Assembly (NCBI GenBank): GCA_003647715.1
Contig: QMNJ01000024.1
Location: 1-14,740 of the forward strand
DNA length: 14,740 nt
Reading direction: 5' to 3'
DNA from: Candidatus Coatesiibacteriota bacterium
GTDB lineage: Bacteria; RBG-13-66-14; B26-G2
This document shows, piece by piece, positions 1 through 6,862 of this stretch. Below the pieces are notes generated by a model. The model did not search any database, was not told where the DNA came from, and worked only from the letters and a program-made list of their open reading frames with translations. How positions within the stretch are numbered: the stretch's first letter is position 1; each line of letters starts with the position of its first letter. The position numbers and the translations under genes were made by a program.

Positions 1-37
1 ATAATGTATTAATACTTTGTAACAGAAGGGTGGTATT

Positions 38-1660
38 ATGAGATTTATTTGCACTTATATCCTGCTTATATCGTTGTTAATCTCTACTGTTGCCTTTACA
101 GATAGTCAGCCAGTCAGTATGGAGAATATAACCGTAGAGGACTGGGTGGACCCCTGGCGTCAGTCCTGGGCTTATGAGGCACTGGACCGCCTCTCCTCCC
201 GTGGCTTTATCAGCGGCTTCTTCCACGCCAAGCCAATTCCCGCCAGGGAGCTGGAGATATATATCAGTGAGGCGCTTGAGAGTATAGAAGGAGGTATGAA
301 GCCAGATGCACAGGACTCATACTACCTTGCGAGGTTGATTGACCACTATATGCCCGACTGGTATGAGGTGCCCGATAGTATTAAAGAACACCGCAGGTCC
401 GGAAGACCCTCAAATATGGCATTTCGCGAAGAGAGTAATGAGTTTCTATATTTCAGGTCGGGTGCCCAGTTCCTACCAATCGGTGATAAGTGGAAGACCG
501 ATGTGAGCAGAAAGAATGCTTCAATTGAGACCATGCTTGAGGGGAGCATTGACATAACCTCAAGGGCGACTATTGCCGGAAGATGGAAAATCAGACAGTA
601 TTTCGGTGATAGGTGGATGCCCCGATACACCTCGTCTGATTATGTATTGAGGAAGCGAGTATGGAGGACGGTAGCACCTGCAGAAAAGGGCTACATAAAT
701 ATGGAATTGAATATTTTCCATGTCCTGGTCGGCAGGGATGAACTAAGCTGGGGTCCTGGCTATCGCTCAAATATGCTCTTCTCATCATCTGCTCCCACTT
801 ATGATGTATTCAAGGCGAATGCTCTGTGGAAGGGGGTGCGAATGGAGTTCTTCACTGCACTTCTTAATCCCACCACCTCTACCTATGTGTCAGGGCACCG
901 TCTGGACCTTGGTTTCTGGAAGTGGCTTGACATATCGGTGGCGGAGGTGGTCTATTATACTGGTAAGGGTCCATGTCTCTACTATATTAACCCCCTTCTA
1001 CCCTACTATTTTGTCCAGTGGGCTGAGGGAGACCCGGATAATATATTACTTGAGTTAGGCGGGGAGGTGCGAATTATACCGAATACAAGGATATATACAG
1101 CATTGATGATTGATGACTATTATAAGGAGCAGTGGAAGAAACTATTGAAGTCCCCACATAAGGTTGGAATGATTCTCGGCGTTCAGTATGCTAATCCATT
1201 GGGGCTATCGTCGAGCAACTTGAGGGTGGAATACTCAAGGGTGAATCCAGGGACATATATGCACTTTTCAAGTGAGCATTATTACCTGTATAGAGGGATA
1301 GTGCCCGGCTATTACCAGGAGAGCGATTCTGACAACATATTTCTTGAGTTCTCAAAGATGCTCTATCCAGGTATTTTAGCATTCAGTGGTTTTAACTATG
1401 AGAGAAAGGGTGAGTTCAGCGCCTATGTGGATGACCTACCAGAGGCGTGGAATGACTATGCGAAGGGTATGAAGTTTCCATCGGGAGATATTGTCCAGAG
1501 GGGTTATACACTTTCATTTGGTTTCAATGCAGAACCGCTCTTCTGGCGATTTGATACTGCATTCAGATTTGACTTGTTGAGATACAGTAATGTAAAGAAT
1601 CAAGAGGGGAATGATATAGAGGGCTGTAGAGCTTCACTCCTTTTTAGATTCACCTTGTAA
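38..1660 (+). CDS. Wzi-like capsule assembly / outer-membrane beta-barrel protein
   Basis: A 540-residue exported protein resembling the Wzi capsule-assembly family. Residues 1-20 form a signal peptide with a hydrophobic core and a plausible cleavage near Thr17-Val-Ala19. Residues 43-82 hold a short helical segment (WAYEALDRLSSRG, then a PIPARELE stretch), as often seen ahead of the barrel in Wzi-like proteins. The most telling motif is GRDELSWGPG at 232-241, followed by the NMLFSSSAPTYD segment, which matches the family's conserved GRxxxSWGPG...LxxSxxAP region. The rest alternates polar and aromatic residues as in membrane strands, and the chain ends in an aromatic-rich strand (LLFRFTL) typical of outer-membrane barrels. 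In characterised members Wzi helps attach capsule polysaccharide at the outer membrane; that role is family knowledge, and the substrate here is unknown. A GGGTGG ribosome site lies 4-5 bases before the ATG. mazG follows after 17 bases, and no capsule cluster is visible. Confidence 0.8.
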   Translation: MRFICTYILLISLLISTVAFTDSQPVSMENITVEDWVDPWRQSWAYEALDRLSSRGFISGFFHAKPIPARELEIYISEALESIEGGMKPDAQDSYYLARLIDHYMPDWYEVPDSIKEHRRSGRPSNMAFREESNEFLYFRSGAQFLPIGDKWKTDVSRKNASIETMLEGSIDITSRATIAGRWKIRQYFGDRWMPRYTSSDYVLRKRVWRTVAPAEKGYINMELNIFHVLVGRDELSWGPGYRSNMLFSSSAPTYDVFKANALWKGVRMEFFTALLNPTTSTYVSGHRLDLGFWKWLDISVAEVVYYTGKGPCLYYINPLLPYYFVQWAEGDPDNILLELGGEVRIIPNTRIYTALMIDDYYKEQWKKLLKSPHKVGMILGVQYANPLGLSSSNLRVEYSRVNPGTYMHFSSEHYYLYRGIVPGYYQESDSDNIFLEFSKMLYPGILAFSGFNYERKGEFSAYVDDLPEAWNDYAKGMKFPSGDIVQRGYTLSFGFNAEPLFWRFDTAFRFDLLRYSNVKNQEGNDIEGCRASLLFRFTL

Positions 1661-1677
1661 AAGAGAAGTGATTATTT

Positions 1678-2457
1678 ATGAGTAGGTTAGGCGAGGAGTT
1701 TGAAAAACTCGTTGAAGTTATGACAAGGTTAAGAGCATCTGATGGATGTCCATGGGATAGAGAACAGACCCACGAGAGTTTGAAGAAATACCTGATAGAA
1801 GAGGTGTATGAGTTCATTGATGCTGTGGATTCAAAGGATACGGATGGAATGAGAGATGAGTTGGGAGATATACTTCTTCAGGTGGTATTTCACTCGCAGA
1901 TTGCGAAAGATGAGGGTGAATTTGATATTGAGAGTGTGGTTGTTAGGTTGACGGAGAAATTGATAAAGAGGCATCCGCATATTTTTAGTGATAAAAGTGC
2001 CGAATCGCCTGAGGATGTGGAGGTGATATGGGAGGAGAACAAACAGAGGGAGAGAGAAGACGAGGCGCCACTTTCAAGTTTACCCAAATTTATGCCTGCA
2101 CTGTTGAGAGCAAGGAGAGCGGGTGAGAGGATGGCGGGGTTTGGCTTTGACTGGAAGAGGGCAGAGGATGTGATGGATAAGATTATGGAGGAGATAGATG
2201 AGCTTAAGGAGGCGGTAAGTAAGGAAGATAGAGAGAAGAGGGAGTGGGAGGTAGGTGACCTGTTATTTGTTATTGCTAATCTATCTCGCAAATTGAATAT
2301 TGACCCTGAGGAGGCGTTAAACAAGACGGTTGACAGGGCTATTAGACGGTTTACTTATATATGGCACACACTTGAAGATAGGGGAATAAAGCCAAATGAT
2401 GCAACACTTGAGGATATGGAGAAACTGTGGCAGGAGGCAAAGGATATAGTAGATTAG
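1678..2457 (+). CDS. mazG: Nucleoside triphosphate pyrophosphohydrolase MazG
   Basis: MazG hydrolyses nucleoside triphosphates, including non-canonical or damaged ones, to monophosphate and pyrophosphate in the cytoplasm. At 259 residues it has the usual full length of the two-domain bacterial form. The first domain shows the family signature CPWDREQTHESL at 24-35, the metal-binding EExxE at 41-45 and ExxD at 61-64. The second domain repeats the pattern with EEIDE at 171-175 and EVGD at 191-194. Between them lies a conserved link (LPALLRARR-like, here FMPALLRARRAGERMAGFGFDW split around 138-159). The gene starts 17 bases after the barrel gene and is probably co-transcribed with it; its ribosome site (AGAGAAGTG) is only moderate. 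It is followed by an 86-base gap that holds a new promoter, so it likely ends the first transcription unit. Identification is secure; no key acidic residue is missing. Confidence 0.96.
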   Translation: MSRLGEEFEKLVEVMTRLRASDGCPWDREQTHESLKKYLIEEVYEFIDAVDSKDTDGMRDELGDILLQVVFHSQIAKDEGEFDIESVVVRLTEKLIKRHPHIFSDKSAESPEDVEVIWEENKQREREDEAPLSSLPKFMPALLRARRAGERMAGFGFDWKRAEDVMDKIMEEIDELKEAVSKEDREKREWEVGDLLFVIANLSRKLNIDPEEALNKTVDRAIRRFTYIWHTLEDRGIKPNDATLEDMEKLWQEAKDIVD

Positions 2458-2480
2458 CATAGTAATAGTAATTGAATAGT

Positions 2481-2508
2481 TTGACATAGCATTTATTGGT
2501 GATAATAT
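2481..2508 (+). promoter_or_regulatory. Sigma-70-type promoter ahead of the PIN-TRAM/ispD cluster
   Basis: A perfect -35 box TTGACA at 2481-2486 is followed after 16 bases by TAATAT at 2503-2508, which keeps the T-A-x-x-A-T bases of a -10 box. It lies in the 86-base gap between mazG and the PIN-TRAM gene, and transcription would start near 2515, about 30 bases before the ATG. An AAGGA ribosome site at 2531-2535 stands 8 bases before that ATG. The region is AT-rich, so the -10 match alone is weak; the exact -35 and the position carry the call. Confidence 0.5.
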
Positions 2509-2543
2509 GAATTAATGGGATGGTTAGTTAAAGGATTGATATT

Positions 2544-3530
2544 ATGTTCTTTAAGGTCTTTAGAATTTTACTGGTTATCTCTGCGGTGTTGGTCGGTTAT
2601 AACGCTTCATCGTATCTATCTCGCTCACCATATGCACCATTAATAGGGATGTTCGTTGGTGCAGTCATTGGGTTACTTATCCTGCTTATTGAGGCAGGTC
2701 TTCAGAGATATTCGGGTCAAACGCTGGTGGCAGGTGTTGTAGGTCTCATTGTGGGTCTGATTGTGGCTAATCTTGTTGCACCTGCAGTCCTCTCAATTGT
2801 GAAGATTTCGTGGTATATACACATTATGCTCGTGTTAATATTCGCCTATCTTGGTATAGTGATAGCGGTGAGAAAGATGGATGAAATACCATTTCTGTCC
2901 CGTATGAAGGTGAGAGAAAGGGTTGATGTAAGTTACAAGGTTTTAGATACCTCTGTAATAATAGATGGAAGAATTGCTGATATTTATGATGCAGGATTTA
3001 TAGACGGTATTCTTGTTATCCCCGAGTTTGTTCTTAAGGAATTACAAATGATAGCAGATTCACACGACTCCATAAAGAGGAATCGTGGAAGGAGAGGGCT
3101 TGAAATACTTAAAACTATGCAGAAGAAGATAGGGGATAATATCAAGATAGTGAGTGAAGATTTCCCTGATGTTAGGGAGGTTGATGCCAAACTTATTAAG
3201 TTGACTGATAAGCTGGGTGCCTCTCTAATAACAAATGACTTCAATCTCAACAGGGTTGCAGAGTTGCAGGGGTTGAAGGTTCTCAATATCAACGAACTCG
3301 CCAACGCAATTAAACCGGTGGTTCTTCCCGGTGAGGTCATGCATATCTATGTCCTGAAAGAGGGGAAGGAGTATGACCAGGGTGTGGGTTATCTTGACGA
3401 TGGAACGCTGGTAGTTGTTGAGAATGGTAGAAAACACATTGGCAGTGAGATAGATGTGGTGGTAACGAGTGTGTTGCAGACAACCGCAGGAAGGATGATA
3501 TTCACTAAGCCCAGGGACGAGGTTGAGTAA
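2544..3530 (+). CDS. Membrane-anchored PIN-TRAM domain protein (YacL-like)
   Basis: A 328-residue protein with the architecture of Bacillus YacL. Residues 1-110 hold about four hydrophobic helices (roughly 5-24, 32-52, 61-80 and 88-110). A PIN nuclease domain follows from about 131 to 255, opening with VLDTSVIIDGR at 133-143. The four acidic residues expected of a metal-dependent PIN active site can be placed at Asp135, Glu166, Asp214 and Asp232 (in ITNDFNLN). Residues 260-324 fit a TRAM-type RNA-binding beta-barrel (PGEVMHIYVLKEGKEYDQGVGYLDDGT..., split). The domains predict a membrane-tethered RNA-binding ribonuclease, but the substrate of this family is poorly known. The gene begins its own transcription unit behind a TTGACA promoter, with AAGGA 8 bases before the ATG, and ispD follows after 19 bases, matching the yacL-ispD-ispF order of Firmicutes. 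Confidence 0.9.
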   Translation: MFFKVFRILLVISAVLVGYNASSYLSRSPYAPLIGMFVGAVIGLLILLIEAGLQRYSGQTLVAGVVGLIVGLIVANLVAPAVLSIVKISWYIHIMLVLIFAYLGIVIAVRKMDEIPFLSRMKVRERVDVSYKVLDTSVIIDGRIADIYDAGFIDGILVIPEFVLKELQMIADSHDSIKRNRGRRGLEILKTMQKKIGDNIKIVSEDFPDVREVDAKLIKLTDKLGASLITNDFNLNRVAELQGLKVLNINELANAIKPVVLPGEVMHIYVLKEGKEYDQGVGYLDDGTLVVVENGRKHIGSEIDVVVTSVLQTTAGRMIFTKPRDEVE

Positions 3531-3549
3531 TACAACAGATTGAAATAGT

Positions 3550-4257
3550 ATGAAAGAGATGTTTACTGCTGTTGTAGTCGCAGGTGGGCGAGGTGAAAGG
3601 TTCGGCGCTAAAAAACAATTTCAAAAGATATCTGGAATTCCCATTGTGGTAATGAGCGCTAGAAAAGTGTTCAATCACAGGTCTATAGCACAGAAGATTA
3701 TAGTCGTCCCCGAGGAAGACATAGATACTATTGCGAAAACAATGGTTCCAGAGCATTTTCACAGAAAGGACATTCAAATCCTACCTGGAGGTGAGACCAG
3801 GCAGGAGTCGGTCTATAATGCTCTATCGGTGGCGATAGAAGATTATGTCATCGTCCACGATGGAGTTAGACCCCTGGTAAGTGAGGATGTGGTTGACAGG
3901 TGTATTAATCTGGCAGTTGGTAAGGGTGGGGCGGTGGTCTGTTGTCCCGTCTCGGACACTGTAAAACTTGCTGAGGGGGGTAGGATTATAAACACAATTG
4001 ACAGAGACAGAGTATATCTTTCCCAGACACCACAGGCATTTAGAACCGATATACTGAAGAGAACATTTGAACTGGCGAGGGAAAAGAAATTTTTAGCAAC
4101 CGACGAATCAATGCTGGTAGAGTATGCAATCAAGAGTGGCGTCATCAAACAAGATGAGGTTGAGATAGCCATAGTGGAGGGTGATAGTAGAAATATCAAG
4201 ATAACGCATCAGGAAGATATTGCTCTCGCAGAATTCTACCTGAGAAATAAATCATAA
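3550..4257 (+). CDS. ispD: 2-C-methyl-D-erythritol 4-phosphate cytidylyltransferase
   Basis: IspD couples CTP with 2-C-methyl-D-erythritol 4-phosphate to give CDP-methylerythritol, the third step of the MEP isoprenoid pathway, in the cytoplasm. The 235-residue chain has the usual length. The CTP-binding loop is AGGRGERFGAKKQF at 11-24; HDGVRPLV at 103-110 and RDRVYLSQTPQAFR at 152-165 are family signatures, and KITHQEDIALAEFYL at 217-231 is the C-terminal block with the conserved active-site Lys217. All key residues look intact. The start at 3550 has no clear ribosome site; an in-frame ATG at 3559 (MFTAVVVAGG) is an alternative that would remove three residues. The gene follows the PIN-TRAM gene by 19 bases and is separated from ispF by the only large gap of the cluster. 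Confidence 0.96.
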   Translation: MKEMFTAVVVAGGRGERFGAKKQFQKISGIPIVVMSARKVFNHRSIAQKIIVVPEEDIDTIAKTMVPEHFHRKDIQILPGGETRQESVYNALSVAIEDYVIVHDGVRPLVSEDVVDRCINLAVGKGGAVVCCPVSDTVKLAEGGRIINTIDRDRVYLSQTPQAFRTDILKRTFELAREKKFLATDESMLVEYAIKSGVIKQDEVEIAIVEGDSRNIKITHQEDIALAEFYLRNKS

Positions 4258-4530
4258 ATGGTCCTATTATTATTAAGTGTAATTGTCGTTTCCTTATTAT
4301 TCAACCCATAAAAAGCGGGATACTCTTAGTTGGGTTTGTTAGGTAATATGCTAATAAAAGAAGAAAGCCATAATATTAGGTAGAAAAATATAACACTTCT
4401 ATTTATCTTTGTCGTGAATTTATTAGGATAAAGGAGAATTACACTACGAGACGACCATCATAGGATTTTTTATGTAATAGATTTTGTTCAATTTATAAAT
4501 GAAATACTATCTATTTTGATTTATAATTTT
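4258..4530. other. AT-rich intergenic region between ispD and ispF
   Basis: About 270 bases with no convincing coding frame on either strand, in a cluster where other gaps are under 90 bases or negative. It is distinctly more AT-rich than the flanking genes. It contains an isolated AAGGAG at 4431-4436 that is not followed by a usable start codon, and a weak AACCCA/TGGGTT inverted repeat (4303-4308 with 4331-4336) with a 22-base loop. A consensus TATAAT lies at its right end. It may hold an ispF promoter, an untranslated leader or the decayed remains of a lost gene; the sequence does not decide between these. Confidence 0.6.
4522..4527 (+). promoter_or_regulatory. Candidate -10 box (TATAAT) immediately before ispF
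   Basis: A perfect TATAAT lies 6 bases before the GTG at 4534 and 3 bases before the GTG at 4531. A transcript begun at the normal distance from this box would start at or next to the GTG codon, giving a leaderless mRNA. This fits the lack of any ribosome binding site before these codons. No good -35 box is found at 16-18 bases upstream, and the sequence is AT-rich, so the match could be chance. Confidence 0.3.
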
Positions 4531-5028
4531 GTGGTGAGTGAATGTAGATATAGAGTAGGCGTTGGATTTGATTCTCATGCTCTGGTTTCTGGCAGGGTTC
4601 TAATTCTCGGGGGGGTGAAGATAGAGCATTCAAAGGGTTTGCTAGGTCATAGCGATGGCGATGTGGTAATCCATAGTTTGATTGATGCCCTTCTGGGTGC
4701 TTCAGGACTGCCGGACATTGGTGAATTATACCCTTCGGATGATGATGCCTATAAGGGTATCTCTTCTCTTTCACTGCTAAAGAGTGCTTATGATTTGGTT
4801 CTAAAAAACGGTTATGAGATTGTGAATGCAGACATAACGATTATTGCTAATGAACCGAAGATATCAAACTTTAAGGGTGTGATGATAGATACTATTAGCA
4901 GTAAATTGCGAACAGAAAGAGATAACATTAATATAAAGGGTAAGACATTTGAGGGGATAGATGGTGGATGTGAATCCATCGCCTCAATAAGCGTGGTAAT
5001 GTTGAAGAGTATGGAGGGTGAGAGATGA
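4531..5028 (+). CDS. ispF: 2-C-methyl-D-erythritol 2,4-cyclodiphosphate synthase
   Basis: IspF cyclises CDP-methylerythritol 2-phosphate to methylerythritol 2,4-cyclodiphosphate, releasing CMP, as a trimer in the MEP pathway. Counting from GTG 4531, the zinc ligands are Asp14 and His16 (GVGFDSH) and His48 (GHSDGDVVIH), matching Asp8, His10 and His42 of the E. coli enzyme. DIGELYP and the ITIIANEPKIS block (split) are also typical. The C-terminal loop departs from the family: KGKTFEGIDGGCESIA replaces the usual KATTTE...GRxEGIA, about two residues shorter and without the Arg. The frame is open back to a TTG at 4516, but homologues begin a few residues before the RxGxGFD motif, so GTG 4531 or GTG 4534 is more likely. 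Neither has a ribosome site, and a TATAAT sits just upstream. The stop overlaps the ATG of the TPR gene (ATGA). Confidence 0.93.
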   Translation: MVSECRYRVGVGFDSHALVSGRVLILGGVKIEHSKGLLGHSDGDVVIHSLIDALLGASGLPDIGELYPSDDDAYKGISSLSLLKSAYDLVLKNGYEIVNADITIIANEPKISNFKGVMIDTISSKLRTERDNINIKGKTFEGIDGGCESIASISVVMLKSMEGER

Positions 5029-5801
5029 TGAAGTTTATAATGTTTATAACAATTATGCTACTTTTGGCAATGCCATTATGTCTGTTAAGCGACACCATAA
5101 GTGAGGCGGCTTATGAGAAGTTCAAGGTAGGTGAGGAACTGGTAGGGAAGGGTAATTATGAGGAGGCAGTTGGATACTTCAAGGCTGCTCTTGATATTAA
5201 CCCTGGTGCGGCGGTTATTAAGGAATGGCTCGGGTTTTGCTATATCAATCTTGGCAGGTATCAGGAAGCGATAGACACTTATATGAGTGTCCATTCTACG
5301 AAGTTGAGTGCAGATAGTTTAGCAAATCTCGGTTTTGCTTACTATAATCTGGGAAATAACGCATCAGCGATTGCATATCTGACCAAGGCGGTAGATAAAG
5401 ACCCCCAGCATAAGTTCGCCCTGAACAATCTCGGGCTGGCATATATTGCCAATAGAGACCCTCGTGAAGCAGAACCAGTTCTCAGAAAGGCGGTTGAACT
5501 CTATCCTGATTTCTATGAAGCGTGGAATAACCTCGGTATTGCTCTGAAACTGAAGGGAGAATTTGAGGAGGCATTGGAATGTTATGATAAGGCGAAGTCG
5601 CTTAATCCAAAGGTGGCTGAGACCTATTACAACATAGCTGTGATATACAAGGTGAAGGGGAATAATAAATTAGCAGGGGACAACTTCGCCGCTTATCTGC
5701 GGTTAGGTGGAATAGACACAGCAAAGGTCAAGGAGGCGGTTAACTTTCTTAGAGATATAGGTCGTCTTGGAGAGGTGCCTAAAGAGCTGAGGTATGAGTA
5801 G
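5025..5801 (+). CDS. Exported tetratricopeptide-repeat (TPR) protein
   Basis: A 258-residue protein with a hydrophobic signal sequence (residues 1-21, then SDTISEAAYEKF) followed by about six 34-residue TPR units, near 30-61, 63-90, 97-127, 131-162, 165-195 and 199-228. The repeats show the usual G-x-Y/F-x-E-A and A-x-x-x-x-P spacing (for example GNYEEAVGYFKAALDINP at 43-60). TPRs build a curved helical scaffold for protein contacts, so it is probably a periplasmic or membrane-linked adaptor, but the partner is unknown. The segment before Cys19 (MPLC) is not a good lipobox, so a lipoprotein is unlikely. GGAGGG at 5013-5018 stands 6 bases before ATG 5025; ATG 5028 directly follows and is an alternative. 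The gene overlaps ispF by 4 bases and rlmB by 8, implying translational coupling with both although neither is an envelope gene. Confidence 0.88.
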   Translation: MMKFIMFITIMLLLAMPLCLLSDTISEAAYEKFKVGEELVGKGNYEEAVGYFKAALDINPGAAVIKEWLGFCYINLGRYQEAIDTYMSVHSTKLSADSLANLGFAYYNLGNNASAIAYLTKAVDKDPQHKFALNNLGLAYIANRDPREAEPVLRKAVELYPDFYEAWNNLGIALKLKGEFEEALECYDKAKSLNPKVAETYYNIAVIYKVKGNNKLAGDNFAAYLRLGGIDTAKVKEAVNFLRDIGRLGEVPKELRYE

Positions 5802-6543
5802 GGCAAGGAGAGGTGAGAGGCGAAGAGATTGGGTGGTCGGAGTCAATTCGGTGTTAGCAGTCCTTGAATCGGGCAGTAGAAAGGCATATAAATTACTTAT
5901 ATCCAGAGGGGAGAAAGATAGAAATACTGAGAATATAATCAAAGTAGCTGAGGGGATGGGTATTCAGGTAGATTATACCGACAGAAGGTATATTGAGGAA
6001 CAGACAGGGACCTACCCCCATCAGGGTATTGCATTGCTGGTGGAACGGTTCAGATTTACAGATATTGAGACGATAGTGGAGATATCAAAGAGGGACAAGA
6101 GCCCCATAGTTATGCTTGACGGGGTAGAGGACCCGAGGAATCTGGGTGCAATAATCAGGACATCGGAGGCAATAGGTGCGTCGGGGTTAATAATCAGGAA
6201 GGCGAGGCAATCACCAATTACAACTGTGGTCGCTAAATCAGCGGAGGGTGCGCTTGAGTATCTGCCTATCTCACAGGTGCCTAACTTGGCTGGCGCTTTA
6301 AGGAAGATGAAGGACGAAGGTATCTGGGCGGTCTGTCTGGAGGAGGATGCAAGTGATGATATCAGGGATGTTGATATACCGTCACCATTTATTCTTATAG
6401 CAGGTAGTGAGGGCAGGGGAGTGAGCCGGCTTTTATATGAATTGAGCGATTTCAGTGTAAGAATACCCATCACCGGCAGAACACCCTCATTGAATGTTAA
6501 TGTAGCAGTTGGAATCGCCCTGTTTTATTTGAATAAAGTATGA
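5794..6543 (+). CDS. rlmB: 23S rRNA (guanosine-2'-O-)-methyltransferase RlmB-like (SPOUT family)
   Basis: A 249-residue SPOUT-class 2'-O-ribose methyltransferase of the TrmH/RlmB group, which uses S-adenosylmethionine; RlmB methylates a conserved guanosine of 23S rRNA. Residues 13-82 form the substrate-binding domain (VVGVNSVLAVLESG, later HQGIA at 76-80). The three SPOUT motifs follow: motif 1 DGVEDPRNLGAIIRTSE at 109-125 with Asn116 and Arg122, motif 2 GSEGRG at 204-209, and motif 3 IPITGRTPSLNVNVAVGIAL at 224-243, which forms the knotted cofactor site. The start overlaps the end of the TPR gene by 8 bases; AAAGAG lies 7 bases upstream as a partial ribosome site. In B. subtilis the rlmB orthologue also lies downstream of yacL-ispD-ispF. 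RlmB is the most likely assignment, but a related tRNA or rRNA ribose methylase cannot be excluded by motifs alone. Confidence 0.92.
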   Translation: MSRARRGERRRDWVVGVNSVLAVLESGSRKAYKLLISRGEKDRNTENIIKVAEGMGIQVDYTDRRYIEEQTGTYPHQGIALLVERFRFTDIETIVEISKRDKSPIVMLDGVEDPRNLGAIIRTSEAIGASGLIIRKARQSPITTVVAKSAEGALEYLPISQVPNLAGALRKMKDEGIWAVCLEEDASDDIRDVDIPSPFILIAGSEGRGVSRLLYELSDFSVRIPITGRTPSLNVNVAVGIALFYLNKV

Positions 6544-6554
6544 ATAAGTAGTAA

Positions 6555-6833
6555 CTATTTTCTCTTCAAGGCGAGAGATATTATCCACACAAATAATATA
6601 GTGCCTATCAGTGACCACATCAGCGGGAACTCTAATTTATCACTGAGCCGCAGATAGAGCAGGTCGGGGAAGCCAAGGACGCTTGAGAGAATGTTGCCTA
6701 TGAAGGCACCGATAAGACCGATGATAATAGTAAGAAAACAACCCCTTCTTGACAGACCGACGATTGCGGATGATACAGAACCTATAATGAAGGCAAGGGT
6801 TACAAAGACCACTATTTTTATGAACAGCATCAT
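6555..6833 (-). CDS. Small GlsB/YeaQ/YmgE-type membrane protein
   Basis: A 92-residue very hydrophobic protein with about three membrane helices (near 4-26, 33-53 and 70-88). The second helix carries GCFLTIIIGLIGAFIGNIL at 31-49, which matches the glycine-rich G-x-x-x-T-I-x-x-G-I-x-G-A-x-x-G pattern of the GlsB/YeaQ/YmgE ('transglycosylase-associated') family. The family's biochemical function is not established; some members are stress induced. AGGAG at 6841-6845 lies 7 bases before the first of two adjacent ATG codons (6833 and 6830), a strong ribosome site. It is the last gene of the minus-strand set, 29 bases after the metallopeptidase gene, and meets rlmB tail to tail with 11 bases between the stops. 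Confidence 0.82.
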   Translation of the reverse strand: MMLFIKIVVFVTLAFIIGSVSSAIVGLSRRGCFLTIIIGLIGAFIGNILSSVLGFPDLLYLRLSDKLEFPLMWSLIGTILFVWIISLALKRK

Positions 6834-6862
6834 ATTTCATCTCCTGTGGGATATGTATTAAC

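Noticed and set aside
1890..2324. Long open frame antisense to mazG (similar ones lie antisense to ispD near 3843-4199 and to rlmB near 6021-6473)
   Set aside because: Translations are low-complexity Ser/Leu-rich chains typical of the opposite strand of purine-rich genes, with no family motifs, and each lies wholly inside a secure gene.
4303..4336. AACCCA...TGGGTT inverted repeat after ispD as an intrinsic terminator
   Set aside because: The stem is only 6 bp, the loop is 22 bases, and no proper T-run follows (TTTGTT is interrupted), so it is not a convincing terminator.
4516..4530. TTG at 4516 as the ispF start
   Set aside because: It has no ribosome site, would span the TATAAT box and would add an unusual N-terminal extension before the RVGVGFDSH motif; GTG 4531 or 4534 fits the family better.
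5025..5099. Lipoprotein signal in the TPR protein (Cys19)
   Set aside because: The residues before the cysteine are Met-Pro-Leu, not the small residues a lipobox needs at -1 and -2.
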